A stretch of DNA of 51,199 nucleotides from JABFSS01 sp964449445 (lineage in GTDB: Bacteria > Patescibacteriota > Gracilibacteria > Peribacterales > Peribacteraceae): NCBI GenBank assembly GCA_964449445.1, contig CAYUZT010000010.1:1-51199 (forward strand). Reading direction: 5' to 3'. This document shows positions 42,017 to 49,883 of the stretch, in pieces. The position numbers were made by a program, and so were the translations under genes. The stretch's first letter is position 1. Every line of letters begins with the position of its first letter. The notes beneath the pieces were generated by a model. The model did not search any database. It was not told where the DNA came from and was given only the letters and a program-made list of their open reading frames with translations.

Positions 42017-43015
42017 TCACGCTCGTGGTCCTCTCGTCCGATGATGCTGCTCCAGGTGTTTGTGATTCGGGTGCACCCCGGCGATTTCGAGAATCAGCGC
42101 TCCCAGAATCAGCAGCGCTCCTCCCAGAATGTGGTACCCGAAGATGGGTTCGCCCAGCATCCAACTGGCAAAGAGTATCGAACTGACGACGGTCAGATTG
42201 CTGAAGAGGGAGACGACGGTTACCGGCAACCGATCGAGTGCTTCGTAGAAGCTGAAGATGTTGAGGAAGCGGGAGATGAAGGCGAAACCGATCAGCACAG
42301 GCAGAAGCGCGAGCGGGAACAGTTTGATTTCTTCAATGAGCGGGTGGCTGAGAAACGGCGAGATGAGGAAGTAGCAGGAGACAGCCACTGTTGCGCGGAC
42401 GAACAGGATCAAATGTGGCTCTGTACGATGCAGGTATTTGCGGAAAATGATGCTCCCTGTTGCAAATGACAAACTTGATAGGACCAGAAGCGCATCGCCC
42501 GGATAGAAATGCAGTCCTTCCGTGAAGCCCCGAAGCGCGATGATCAGCATGCCCGCGAGCATCGTAGAAACGGAGAGAAAATGTTCGCGCCGGAATTTTT
42601 CCTTCAGCACGAAGACGGCGAGAATAATCAAAAACATCATCTCCATGTTTCCGAACAAGGACGCATTCACTGCGGAGCTCATCCGGAGTCCCGGGAAAAG
42701 CAGGAGCGGCGCGATGGTGCCGTTGGTGAAACCGATGCAGATGAGCGGCAGGATTGAGCGTTTTTTGATCTTCGCGATACTGCGCAGAATCGGCATCACT
42801 CCATACGAGAGGACGACGAAGAATCCCGTCAAAAGTTCGCTAAGGAAGAAGAGCGTTAAAGGCGACAGTGATCCCGTGAGCGTTTTTGCGAAGGCGTTGT
42901 AGGTGGATGCCGAGAAGATACAGATGAACAGCGCAATCCAGCCGATTGCTCGTGACGACATTCTGCTGCCATGCATGCCGACCAGTGGCCAATATCGAGC
43001 GGTATGAGTGTTCAT
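42017..43015 (-). CDS. EamA/DMT-family transporter
   Basis: Ten hydrophobic helices in two repeated halves of five, the drug/metabolite (EamA) exporter layout. Examples are IGWIALFICIFSASTYNAFA and LTLFFLSELLTGFFVVLSYG at the N-terminus and FGYHILGGALLILGALILE near the C-terminus. 332 aa. The ATG at 43015 follows TGTTAAAAT (extended -10) by 9 nt; later in-frame ATGs would give 315-320 aa. Substrate unknown. Confidence 0.85.
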   Translation of the reverse strand: MNTHTARYWPLVGMHGSRMSSRAIGWIALFICIFSASTYNAFAKTLTGSLSPLTLFFLSELLTGFFVVLSYGVMPILRSIAKIKKRSILPLICIGFTNGTIAPLLLFPGLRMSSAVNASLFGNMEMMFLIILAVFVLKEKFRREHFLSVSTMLAGMLIIALRGFTEGLHFYPGDALLVLSSLSFATGSIIFRKYLHRTEPHLILFVRATVAVSCYFLISPFLSHPLIEEIKLFPLALLPVLIGFAFISRFLNIFSFYEALDRLPVTVVSLFSNLTVVSSILFASWMLGEPIFGYHILGGALLILGALILEIAGVHPNHKHLEQHHRTRGPRA

Positions 43016-43091
43016 GTCTTTGTTATTTTAACACAAAATTGGCATATTATCAATTTCTGAGAAATTCACGGAATAGCCTAGTCTAGCCTCC

Positions 43092-44918
43092 ATGGAGTCC
43101 ATCACTTCCCGCCGGACGCTCTGGTTCCTTGGAGCACTTCTCTGCGTTCCATTTTTAGTCTACCTACCGTCGGTGATCCGTGATGGATTTGTTTCCATCG
43201 ACGATAGCCTGCTGATCACCAAAAACGGTTGGATTCAATCACTCACCCCGTGGACAGTGTGGCACGTCTTCATGTCCTACGATCCCGAGCTCTACATTCC
43301 GCTGACACTCTTCACGTACCAGATCGAATGGGCGATTGTCGGCGGGCACCCGTTCCTGTTTCATCTCACAAATCTGCTGCTGCACATCGGGAGCGCTGTA
43401 TTCATTTTCCTACTGCTGCGCAGACTCTTTGCATGGGAGCTTATTGCGTTCTTTGGCGCTCTTCTCTTCGCTCTTCATCCCATCAACACCGAAGCAGTCG
43501 CATGGGCTGCCGCGCGCAAAGACGTCCTCTCCTCATTTTTCTTCTTCGGATCGCTCTTCTTCTACGAACAGTGGCTTGCCCACCGTAGCTCCGAGAGGAG
43601 CGAAGGTGGGAGGCAGGATTCCAATACAGGAATTCCGCGTCTTAGTCTGACATTCTTTTTCCTCGCGCTCCTCTCCAAAGTCACTGTCGCTACTCTGCCC
43701 ATCGTCCTGATTCTTCTCGATTGGCGGAGAGGGGAGCGACTGCAGGGGAAAAATCTTCGCGACAAGCTCCCGTACATCGCTCTGAGTGGGGTCTTCATCG
43801 TGATCGCACTCTTCGGCAAAGCGAAAGGAATCGGATCGCTGGGATTCTTCAAGATCGGCCTCCTCTCTTGCAAGGCAGTCGTCTTCTATCTGGCAAAACT
43901 TCTGTGGCCTGCGCACCTCTCTGTGATCTACGCACAACAGACGCCCGTCACGCTCAGCTCTCCCGAATTCTTCGTGCCGGTCGTTCTAGTTCTTATTCTT
44001 CTGAGTGTGATCTTCCTTTCTCGTAATCGATGGCGAGATCTCTCCGTTGGTCTTGGCTTCTTCCTGCTCACGCTCCTGCCGAACTTCGCGAACTTCTGGA
44101 AGAACCGCTTCATCTTCTTCGCGTCCGACCGGTACGAGTACATTCCGTCGCTCGGTCTCATCCTGATCGTTTGTTCACTTGGCCTCTGGATTCTCCATCG
44201 CCGACCGAAAGCGGAGCGATCTCTGGTAGTGACACTGGGGATCCTCAGCGCTCTGCTCGCATTCCTCACATTCCAGCAAACGCGGGTGTGGCAGAGCGAT
44301 ATTGCGCTCTATAGCAATGTACTGAGGTGGTACCCCAACTCCGCGCTTGCTGCCAATAACTTGGGCGATGCGATGGTCAAGAGCGGAAAGCTGAATGCCG
44401 CTATTCCGTGGTTTGAAATCGCGGTAAAAAACGATCCGCTCTACATTCAGGCGATGGATAATGCGGGGAATGTGGAACGTGAGCGCGGCAATTATGATAA
44501 AGCTCGCGCATGGTACGAAAAAGCGATCGCGGCAATTTCCCCTGATCCACGCATCGAAGATCTCGCGCCTCGCTACCTCCTTGGGGAACTCCTGATGGAT
44601 CAAGGGAAAACCGATGAAGCTCTCGTGCACTTTACAGCCGCTGCGGACGCGCTGCCGACGATCGCCGAGCCGCATTACAACCTGGGTCTTCAGTACCAGA
44701 AGCTCGGAAAAACTGACGAAGCAATCGCGCAATTCGAGAAGGCGATTGAGCTCGACTCCATCCACATCGCTTCACGTTATCACCTTGCGGGGTTGTATGC
44801 AGAAAAGGGGAGACTGGTAGAAGCCCGCGGCCACCTGGAGCAGATCGTTGCCGTGGATCCGGGATATGAGAAAGCGGCTGTGCACCTGCAGAATATCAGG
44901 AAGCTCCTACAAAAATAG
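43092..44918 (+). CDS. Multi-spanning membrane protein with C-terminal TPRs (TMTC/GT-C-like)
   Basis: Residues 1-~405 form about ten membrane helices of the GT-C glycosyltransferase type. The segments FLVYLPSVIRDGFVSIDDSLL, HPFLFHLTNLLLHIGSAVFIF and LFALHPINTEAVAWAAARKD closely resemble the TMTC family (O-mannosyl transfer in animals) and its bacterial relatives. ~415-605 contain five to six tetratricopeptide repeats (for example ALAANNLGDAMVKSGKLNAA). Likely transfers a sugar to an outside acceptor; donor and target unknown. A 32-nt palindrome is inserted in frame around residue 168. TAGTCT precedes the ATG by 8 nt. Confidence 0.82.
   Translation: MESITSRRTLWFLGALLCVPFLVYLPSVIRDGFVSIDDSLLITKNGWIQSLTPWTVWHVFMSYDPELYIPLTLFTYQIEWAIVGGHPFLFHLTNLLLHIGSAVFIFLLLRRLFAWELIAFFGALLFALHPINTEAVAWAAARKDVLSSFFFFGSLFFYEQWLAHRSSERSEGGRQDSNTGIPRLSLTFFFLALLSKVTVATLPIVLILLDWRRGERLQGKNLRDKLPYIALSGVFIVIALFGKAKGIGSLGFFKIGLLSCKAVVFYLAKLLWPAHLSVIYAQQTPVTLSSPEFFVPVVLVLILLSVIFLSRNRWRDLSVGLGFFLLTLLPNFANFWKNRFIFFASDRYEYIPSLGLILIVCSLGLWILHRRPKAERSLVVTLGILSALLAFLTFQQTRVWQSDIALYSNVLRWYPNSALAANNLGDAMVKSGKLNAAIPWFEIAVKNDPLYIQAMDNAGNVERERGNYDKARAWYEKAIAAISPDPRIEDLAPRYLLGELLMDQGKTDEALVHFTAAADALPTIAEPHYNLGLQYQKLGKTDEAIAQFEKAIELDSIHIASRYHLAGLYAEKGRLVEARGHLEQIVAVDPGYEKAAVHLQNIRKLLQK
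43579..43610. repeat. CCCACC...GGTGGG palindrome inside the TPR membrane protein gene
   Basis: CCCACCGTAGCTCC-GAGA-GGAGCGAAGGTGGG folds into a near-perfect stem. It is read in frame as AHRSSERSEGGR in a cytoplasmic or loop segment between helices, followed by GGATTCC/GGAATTCC. Similar in design to the intergenic palindrome at 30989. Confidence 0.78.
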
Positions 44919-44954
44919 TGGATTTTGGGAGCACATTTCTTACAATAGTCTCTT

Positions 44955-45263
44955 ATGGGGCTTCATCCAACTCTATCGGAGAATTATCCGCCGCTATCAA
45001 CTCCAGCGGCAATGCAGCATGCCGAAGGACATGCGATCACGATGTGTTTGCAGCGCAAACGCATTCGGGCATGCGTGACACTCGAGGCCGAGGGCCGTGT
45101 GACAATTCGGGTGATGAAATGTCTTGATGATCAATGCACGAATGTACGAATGGTCGTCCTACAGACAATGCAAGTGGCAGATCCAGAGAGGTGGGCACAG
45201 GGACTCGTTGATGTGGTGATGGATGAGGAAGAGAAAGGGGACTCGGCAGTGAAAAATATCTGA
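44955..45263 (+). CDS. Small hypothetical protein, 102 aa
   Basis: Not recognised. Mixed alpha/beta composition with several Cys (CLQRKRIRAC...KCLDDQC at ~31-62) that might bind a metal. TACAAT lies 9 nt before the ATG, the leaderless promoter pattern seen here. Its stop is 1 nt from the 3' end of the convergent tRNA-Leu gene, so no terminator can separate them. Confidence 0.6.
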   Translation: MGLHPTLSENYPPLSTPAAMQHAEGHAITMCLQRKRIRACVTLEAEGRVTIRVMKCLDDQCTNVRMVVLQTMQVADPERWAQGLVDVVMDEEEKGDSAVKNI

Positions 45264-45264
45264 T

Positions 45265-45353
45265 GGTGCCGCCGGCTGGAATCGAACCAGCATGCCCCGA
45301 TAAGAGGGCAGGGGATTTTAAGTCCCCCGTGTCTACCATTTCACCACAGCGGC
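45265..45353 (-). tRNA. tRNA-Leu (TAA)
   Basis: Complete class II tRNA with encoded CCA. Acceptor GCCGCTG pairs with CGGCGGC; D-arm region GGTGAAATGGTAGACAC; anticodon loop CTTAAAA gives TAA; long variable arm (TGCCCTCTTATCGGGGCA); T-arm GCTGG-TTCGATT-CCAGC; discriminator A and CCA at 45268-45265. No intron. Confidence 0.96.
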
Positions 45354-45372
45354 ACTTCCCGGATTGTACTCT

Positions 45373-45405
45373 TTAGATAGGCAACGCCTCCAGCTTCACT
45401 TTGAC
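45373..45405 (-). pseudogene. Echo of the sortase gene 3' end
   Basis: Read on the minus strand, 11 codons give VKVKLEALPI-stop. The sortase gene at 46137 ends KVKLEALPI-stop. 17 consecutive bases are identical, and the remaining differences are at third positions (AAA/AAG, GTG/GTA, CCT/CCA, ATC/ATT, TAA/TGA). It is therefore a diverged copy of real coding sequence, left on the far side of the oxygenase gene. The oxygenase frame ends inside it. Confidence 0.75.
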
Positions 45406-46103
45406 CCCTGACATCTTTCGTAGAGCTCATTGCCGTACGCTTTCTCATATCTTCTCTGTTTATCGGAGTAAGAAAAACTGAGAGCGATACGCTCGCCAGC
45501 AGTAATCGGCGCTACTCGATGCACTGACGTGTCCGATTGGAGTAGATAGGCATCACCAGTTTGCAGAGGGAGTTTCTTTGACCATTTTGTATCCAAGAGT
45601 TTCGGATCGTCGCAGTTGGGGACGAACTCGGCTTCGCCGCCTCTCGTCGGGCCTTTCAGGATGACGTTGAGTGCAAGAGGATGCCTGTCGAGGTGGCCAC
45701 CGTGCGTATCACCTTTCCTGTGAAGATAATTCAGGACGAATTGCCCCACCGGATCGTGGACGAGGTATACTTGCTGATCCCAAATCGCTTGGAGAAATTT
45801 TCGCAAGCGACTGTCAGAGTAGAACTCGTGAACTTCGGGTACATACTTGGTGATTGTTTGGGCATCGACCGTGCTGATATGTCGTGGTGTACCTTTCAGC
45901 ATCTGATCTCTTCTTGTTGTCATTTCCAACAGTGGAGCAACACGTGCACTCATGATGCTCAATGCTTCGTTGCTGAAGAAATGACGGAAGTGAATGACAC
46001 TTTCATCAGCGAATTGATCGCGAAGTTTCTGTCCGTGCTCAGCTGTTATCGGGTGTTTCTCATCAATGAGATCGACCCATGTCTTAGAGTGTCGAGAAGC
46101 CAT
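45396..46103 (-). CDS. Fe(II)/2-oxoglutarate-dependent oxygenase
   Basis: Double-stranded beta-helix oxygenase. GGHLDRHPLALNVIL (~residue 136) contains the HxD iron ligands; SVHRVAPI (~194) supplies the distal His, followed by GERIALSFSY with the Arg that binds 2-oxoglutarate. 235 aa. The substrate is unknown; similar proteins hydroxylate or halogenate free amino acids or small metabolites. The gene sits between the sortase gene and tRNA-Leu, is AT-richer at its 5' end, and its promoter starts in the sortase stop codon. Its last four codons (QGSK-stop) run into the sortase-tail echo, so its C-terminus was probably set by the insertion. Confidence 0.8.
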   Translation of the reverse strand: MASRHSKTWVDLIDEKHPITAEHGQKLRDQFADESVIHFRHFFSNEALSIMSARVAPLLEMTTRRDQMLKGTPRHISTVDAQTITKYVPEVHEFYSDSRLRKFLQAIWDQQVYLVHDPVGQFVLNYLHRKGDTHGGHLDRHPLALNVILKGPTRGGEAEFVPNCDDPKLLDTKWSKKLPLQTGDAYLLQSDTSVHRVAPITAGERIALSFSYSDKQRRYEKAYGNELYERCQGSK

Positions 46104-46112
46104 TTTGCTGCT

Positions 46113-46140
46113 AAAATACTATTTCTTTTTATATTGTCAA
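46113..46140 (-). promoter_or_regulatory. Promoter of the 2OG oxygenase, overlapping the sortase stop
   Basis: Minus strand: TTGACA (46135-46140) contains the TGA stop (46137-46139) of the sortase gene. 16-nt A-rich spacer, TATTTT (46113-46118), ATG at 46103 after 9 nt. Confidence 0.8.
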
Positions 46141-47408
46141 ATTGGCAACGCCTCCAGCTTTACCTTGGGCGTTACGCCCTTCTCCCCTCGCTGCCCCACG
46201 CGCAGTGGTTCGCCCGTGACCGGGTTCACCTCCTGTGCAAGAACGACCAGGCGTCGTAAGGTGGTGCCGAGCGGCGTGCAGGTCATGAGCGTCGACATGC
46301 GCCGGTCTTCCGGCTGATCGAGCACGGTGATATCGGTGGGGGAGACTTCCTTCTTCTCCGTTATCACGTAGCGGTGCCGATCGCCTTTGTAGTAGACCCA
46401 GTACTCGTCGCCTTTACGCAGGTCATGCAGCCGTGCGAAGACGGTTTTGTACGCTCCCGGTGCCCAGGGGTAGTAGGAGCTGTGACCGGTGACGAAAAAG
46501 TTCCCTGCCTGTCCGGGCTTCGCCGTTCCCGGATAATGCACGACGCCCTGGATGAGCGCCGTTTGAATATCGGCTTCCACCTGCGTCCAATCCTGCTTGA
46601 GCAGCGATGCGATCGGCGGCGTGACGAGCGGAACGTTCAGCTTGAGCTTGGGGATCAGGATGCGATTGTCCGGTGGTCCCACAGTTGGGAGGAAACTCAG
46701 AAGTTCCCCGCGTTCCCGTCCGTCTGCCGTTTCCAGAGCGGTCGCTTTAAGCGTCTCGATCATCGTGTTTCCTTCCTCCGTTTCGGGAGTTTCGATCGCG
46801 GGACTCTGCAGCACCATCCTGATTTTCGACTGCGTGATCTGCCAGAAGCTGTCGTAGTTGAGCGCGACGAAGAGCGCGAGGAAGATGACCGTGAACGTTC
46901 CGCCGAAGCGCAGGATATCCAGGAGGAAGAGCGTGCCCCGGCTGTACTGTTTGATCTCGCGTTTGCGCGTCGGCACCCACACCGGCTGCGAGAGAAAGTT
47001 CCAGGCAATGTCCCAGACGCGTGTGATGTCATCTTTCAGTTGCTGCAGGAGCGGCTGTCCTGCGGTGATGCTCACGCGGTACTGTCGCGCGCCTTCGCGA
47101 ACGGCGCCACGCGTGACTCTGCGCAATTCCACGATCCGGCTGCGCACGTGAATGCCCAGGGAGATCTTCGGTTCGGATGCTATAGAGGGTTCGAGCAAGC
47201 TTTCCACACTGTGCAGGCTTGCCGGTTCATCTTCCGTGATGATCCACTCGGTGATTTTTTCCGTCATGACCGGCCGGAATTTTTGGGGAGGTTCTTGCTT
47301 TACGCTCCTCGGCATTTCCGTCGGCGGGGTCTCTCGTTGAATGGACGGCAGGATGATATTTCCCTCGTCGTCGTAGCGCGCGCGGTGGGGGAGTGAAGGG
47401 TTCAGCAA
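46137..47408 (-). CDS. Sortase with cytoplasmic N-terminal extension
   Basis: Cell-surface transpeptidase that attaches proteins to the wall. ~160 N-terminal residues are predicted cytoplasmic, followed by one membrane helix (~168-185, FGGTFTVIFLALFVALNY). The sortase barrel (~245-405) has catalytic His309 (TGHSSYYPW), Cys377 (LMTCTPLG) and Arg385/386. It resembles class D/E enzymes. The start is TTG, preceded by extended -10 TGGTATACT (9 nt gap). Its substrate could be the QPHTG-ending cupredoxin-like protein at 32611. The last codons (KVKLEALPI) are echoed at 45373. Confidence 0.9.
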   Translation of the reverse strand: MLNPSLPHRARYDDEGNIILPSIQRETPPTEMPRSVKQEPPQKFRPVMTEKITEWIITEDEPASLHSVESLLEPSIASEPKISLGIHVRSRIVELRRVTRGAVREGARQYRVSITAGQPLLQQLKDDITRVWDIAWNFLSQPVWVPTRKREIKQYSRGTLFLLDILRFGGTFTVIFLALFVALNYDSFWQITQSKIRMVLQSPAIETPETEEGNTMIETLKATALETADGRERGELLSFLPTVGPPDNRILIPKLKLNVPLVTPPIASLLKQDWTQVEADIQTALIQGVVHYPGTAKPGQAGNFFVTGHSSYYPWAPGAYKTVFARLHDLRKGDEYWVYYKGDRHRYVITEKKEVSPTDITVLDQPEDRRMSTLMTCTPLGTTLRRLVVLAQEVNPVTGEPLRVGQRGEKGVTPKVKLEALPI

Positions 47409-47446
47409 AATCCAACAAGTATACCAGAGAAATGGCTTGGGAGAAA

Positions 47447-47524
47447 GGAAACCGAAGAAACCGAAGCAACCAAGGAAACCGAGGATCTTCGGTTTCGTCG
47501 GTTCCCTCGGCGTCGTCGGTTTCT
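47447..47524. repeat. 9-mer-unit inverted repeat (4x9 / 6-nt loop / 4x9)
   Basis: The left arm 47447-47482 is GGAAACCGA, AGAAACCGA, AGCAACCAA, GGAAACCGA. The loop is 6 nt. The right arm 47489-47524 is TCGGTTTCG, TCGGTTCCC, TCGGCGTCG, TCGGTTTCT. It touches the mnmA stop codon. Same geometry as 10292-10369. Confidence 0.93.
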
Positions 47525-48613
47525 TTATGTCACCACCCCTCCCCCCACCACCTCTTCTCCCCTATAGAGCACCAGCGATTGCCCCGGCGCTTGCGGCGAT
47601 TGTGGTTGATCGAAGGTAAAGACGCCAACGCTTTTGCGGAACTGGATCTTGCCTCGGTGCCGGTCACTGAGTGACCGCATGCGGCATTCAAACGCCGCAG
47701 GGGAATCTTCGTCCGGTTTCCACGAAATCCAGCGCAGGTCGGTTAGTTCCACCGACGGAATTTTTTCGCTGTCTTTCTCTTCCACGATCAATTGATTCGT
47801 CGCTGTATTTTTTGCGACGACTTCCAAGGGGATTTTCAGTCCGCCGATCTTCAATCCTCGCCGCTGACCAATGGTGTAGAGCGGCAAACCCTGATGCCAT
47901 CCAACCATCTTGCCATCTCTCCGTACGATCTCTCCCGGCTGTAGTGCCTCCTTCAAATGCCTCTTCAAAAATTCCTCGGGCGTTTTCTCGGGGAAAAAAC
48001 AAAGATCCTGACTTTCACGGTAGTGCTCATCAAACGGCACGCCGAAGGTTTGTGCGAGCGCGTACACTTCGCTTTTTTGCATGGAGCCGAGCGGGAAGAG
48101 CACGCTGCTCAATTGTTCCTGCGAGAGACCGTACAGGTAGTAACTCTGATCTTTTGCGGCGTCGATGGCTTCCAGCAGCAGGTGACGCTCGGTGCCATCA
48201 CTTAATCGTTCTTTCGCGACTCGCGCGTAGTGCCCTGTTGCGAGCCGCTCACAATCGAACGTCTTCATGAACTCGAAGAGCTTGCCGAACTTGATCGTGC
48301 GATTGCAGCGGATGCAGGGGTTGGGCGTCAGGCCGTGCCGGTATCCCTCTAAAAATGGATCTACCACTTCACGTTTGAATTCATCCTGCAGATCGATCAC
48401 GTGGAGGGGGATGTTCAATTGCTTGCAGATGTACTGCGTGCGCGCGGCCGTCTGTGCGTTGCAGCACTTGCTGGGGAGAACTTCCGAGAGCGCGGGTGCG
48501 AGTGGATCGGACCACAGGGTAAACCGCACGCCGATCAGCTCATGCCCTTGGCTTTTAAGGATATGGGCAACGGTTGAGGAGTCGATGCCACCCGAGAGTG
48601 CGAGGAGAATGCG
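47525..48613 (-). CDS. mnmA: tRNA-specific 2-thiouridylase MnmA
   Basis: Adds sulfur to U34 of tRNA-Lys/Glu/Gln. PP-loop ALSGGIDSS (residues ~6-14), the first catalytic Cys in NPCIRCN (~103), TGHYAR, and the second Cys in ESQDLCFFPE (~196). The C-terminal beta barrel has GQRRGLKIGG. 362 aa, normal. The start is the ATG before RILLALSGG, where homology begins; TGCTATTCT (extended -10) ends 9 nt before it. Divergent from the DUF5671-type gene, the two sharing a 77-nt promoter region. Confidence 0.94.
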   Translation of the reverse strand, partial: RILLALSGGIDSSTVAHILKSQGHELIGVRFTLWSDPLAPALSEVLPSKCCNAQTAARTQYICKQLNIPLHVIDLQDEFKREVVDPFLEGYRHGLTPNPCIRCNRTIKFGKLFEFMKTFDCERLATGHYARVAKERLSDGTERHLLLEAIDAAKDQSYYLYGLSQEQLSSVLFPLGSMQKSEVYALAQTFGVPFDEHYRESQDLCFFPEKTPEEFLKRHLKEALQPGEIVRRDGKMVGWHQGLPLYTIGQRRGLKIGGLKIPLEVVAKNTATNQLIVEEKDSEKIPSVELTDLRWISWKPDEDSPAAFECRMRSLSDRHRGKIQFRKSVGVFTFDQPQSPQAPGQSLVLYRGEEVVGGGVVT

Positions 48614-48690
48614 CATGTGGTGCTCAGAATAGCAGTCATTGCTGTAATTTCTGTCACTCAAGCACGTCTTATCTGTTAGTATTCATACCT

Positions 48691-49773
48691 ATGACAAATT
48701 CCCTCAGCACATTCATCGCTCACGCCCGCAAGAAGGGTATGGATCACCAAACCATTCGTTTATTACTACTCTCTGCCGGATGGAAGGAGAAAGATATTTC
48801 TGAGGCGCTGGCATCGGAGACGCTCGATATGCCCGTGCCGCTGCCGCCGGATGCAGGATCGGCGCGAGACGCGTTTTTCCACTTGCTCAGCTTCACATCG
48901 CTCACGGCGACGGTAGTGAGTTTGATCATTCTGTTTTTCCAATACTGGGACCGCCTGTTCCCCGATGTCGCGTTTCCCTCATACGGCACTGCCGAGCTTT
49001 CCACTATTCGCTGGTCGATCGCCGCGGTGATCGTGTCGTTTCCGCTGTACCTGTGGATGATGCGCGTCCTGCGGAAAGAAATGTCGAAGCATCCGGAAAA
49101 ACTGAACTCGGGCGTGCGCCGCTGGCTCACCTACCTGATTTTGTTCGTGACGGCCTGCACGCTGGTCGGCGACCTGATCACCGTCCTGTCATCACTGCTG
49201 GAAGGGGAGCTGACGCTGCGTTTCATTCTGAAGGCGGCAACGATCTTCCTCCTCTGTGGTCTGCCCTTTTACTACTACTTCCAGACGCTTCGGATGGATG
49301 CGACGACGTATGCTAAGAGCCCCCTGCATGCGCAGTTCCGCTGGCTCAGCATCGTCATTGTGCTAGTCGCCGTTGTCTGGGGTTTCTTCATCATCGGCAG
49401 CCCGTCCTACGGTCGAGCCGAGAAGCTGGATGAAGCCAGAGTGAACGACTTGCGTGCCATCCAGAGCGAAATCTTCAATCAGGTGTGGGAAGGCCGTGCG
49501 TGGGAACCCAAGGGAGTTCCTCCTCCCACGAAATTACCGAAACCTCTGCCCGAAACACTGGATGAAGTTGCCGCAAATGCTACGTTCCAAAAGCTGAGGA
49601 TCATGGATCCCGAAACGGAGCAGCCGTACGAGTACATCATCAGCACTCCGTCCATCTTCAAGCTCTGCGCCACCTTCACGCTCGCGCGCGATCAGCAGTA
49701 CGATATCTTCTGGGATCATTCTGCGGGATACCACTGCTACGAATTCGATGCGCTCAGTTCGCAGATGCGGTAG
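48691..49773 (+). CDS. DUF5671-like multi-spanning membrane protein
   Basis: 360 aa. An N-terminal soluble ~45 residues (IRLLLLSAGWKEKDISEAL, a SHOCT/UBA-like helical hairpin) is followed by about five membrane helices: FFHLLSFTSLTATVVSLIIL, STIRWSIAAVIVSFPLYLW, LTYLILFVTACTLVGDLITV and others. A C-terminal extracytoplasmic part follows. The first helices match the DUF5671 family common in CPR genomes; function unknown. The start is the ATG before TNSLST with TGTTAGTAT (extended -10) 8 nt upstream. Confidence 0.75.
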   Translation: MTNSLSTFIAHARKKGMDHQTIRLLLLSAGWKEKDISEALASETLDMPVPLPPDAGSARDAFFHLLSFTSLTATVVSLIILFFQYWDRLFPDVAFPSYGTAELSTIRWSIAAVIVSFPLYLWMMRVLRKEMSKHPEKLNSGVRRWLTYLILFVTACTLVGDLITVLSSLLEGELTLRFILKAATIFLLCGLPFYYYFQTLRMDATTYAKSPLHAQFRWLSIVIVLVAVVWGFFIIGSPSYGRAEKLDEARVNDLRAIQSEIFNQVWEGRAWEPKGVPPPTKLPKPLPETLDEVAANATFQKLRIMDPETEQPYEYIISTPSIFKLCATFTLARDQQYDIFWDHSAGYHCYEFDALSSQMR

Positions 49774-49791
49774 CAATGGGAACAAAAAGCA

Positions 49792-49857
49792 TGTCATCCC
49801 GAGCGGAGACGAGGGATGACAGTGCAAAGTCATGGTTCGTCTCCGCTCACCATGACA
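49792..49857. repeat. TGTCATCCCGAGCGGAGACG-type inverted repeat
   Basis: TGTCATCCCGAGCGGAGACGAGGGATGACA followed by GTCATGGTTCGTCTCCGCTCACCATGACA. The two halves are partly complementary to each other. Between the membrane protein stop and prfA. Confidence 0.7.
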
Positions 49858-49883
49858 ACCGCTCTCTGGTATTCTGTTGAGGC

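Noticed and set aside
46374..47396. 340-aa plus-strand reading frame opposite the sortase gene
   Set aside because: Antisense shadow; the sortase catalytic residues are clear on the other strand.
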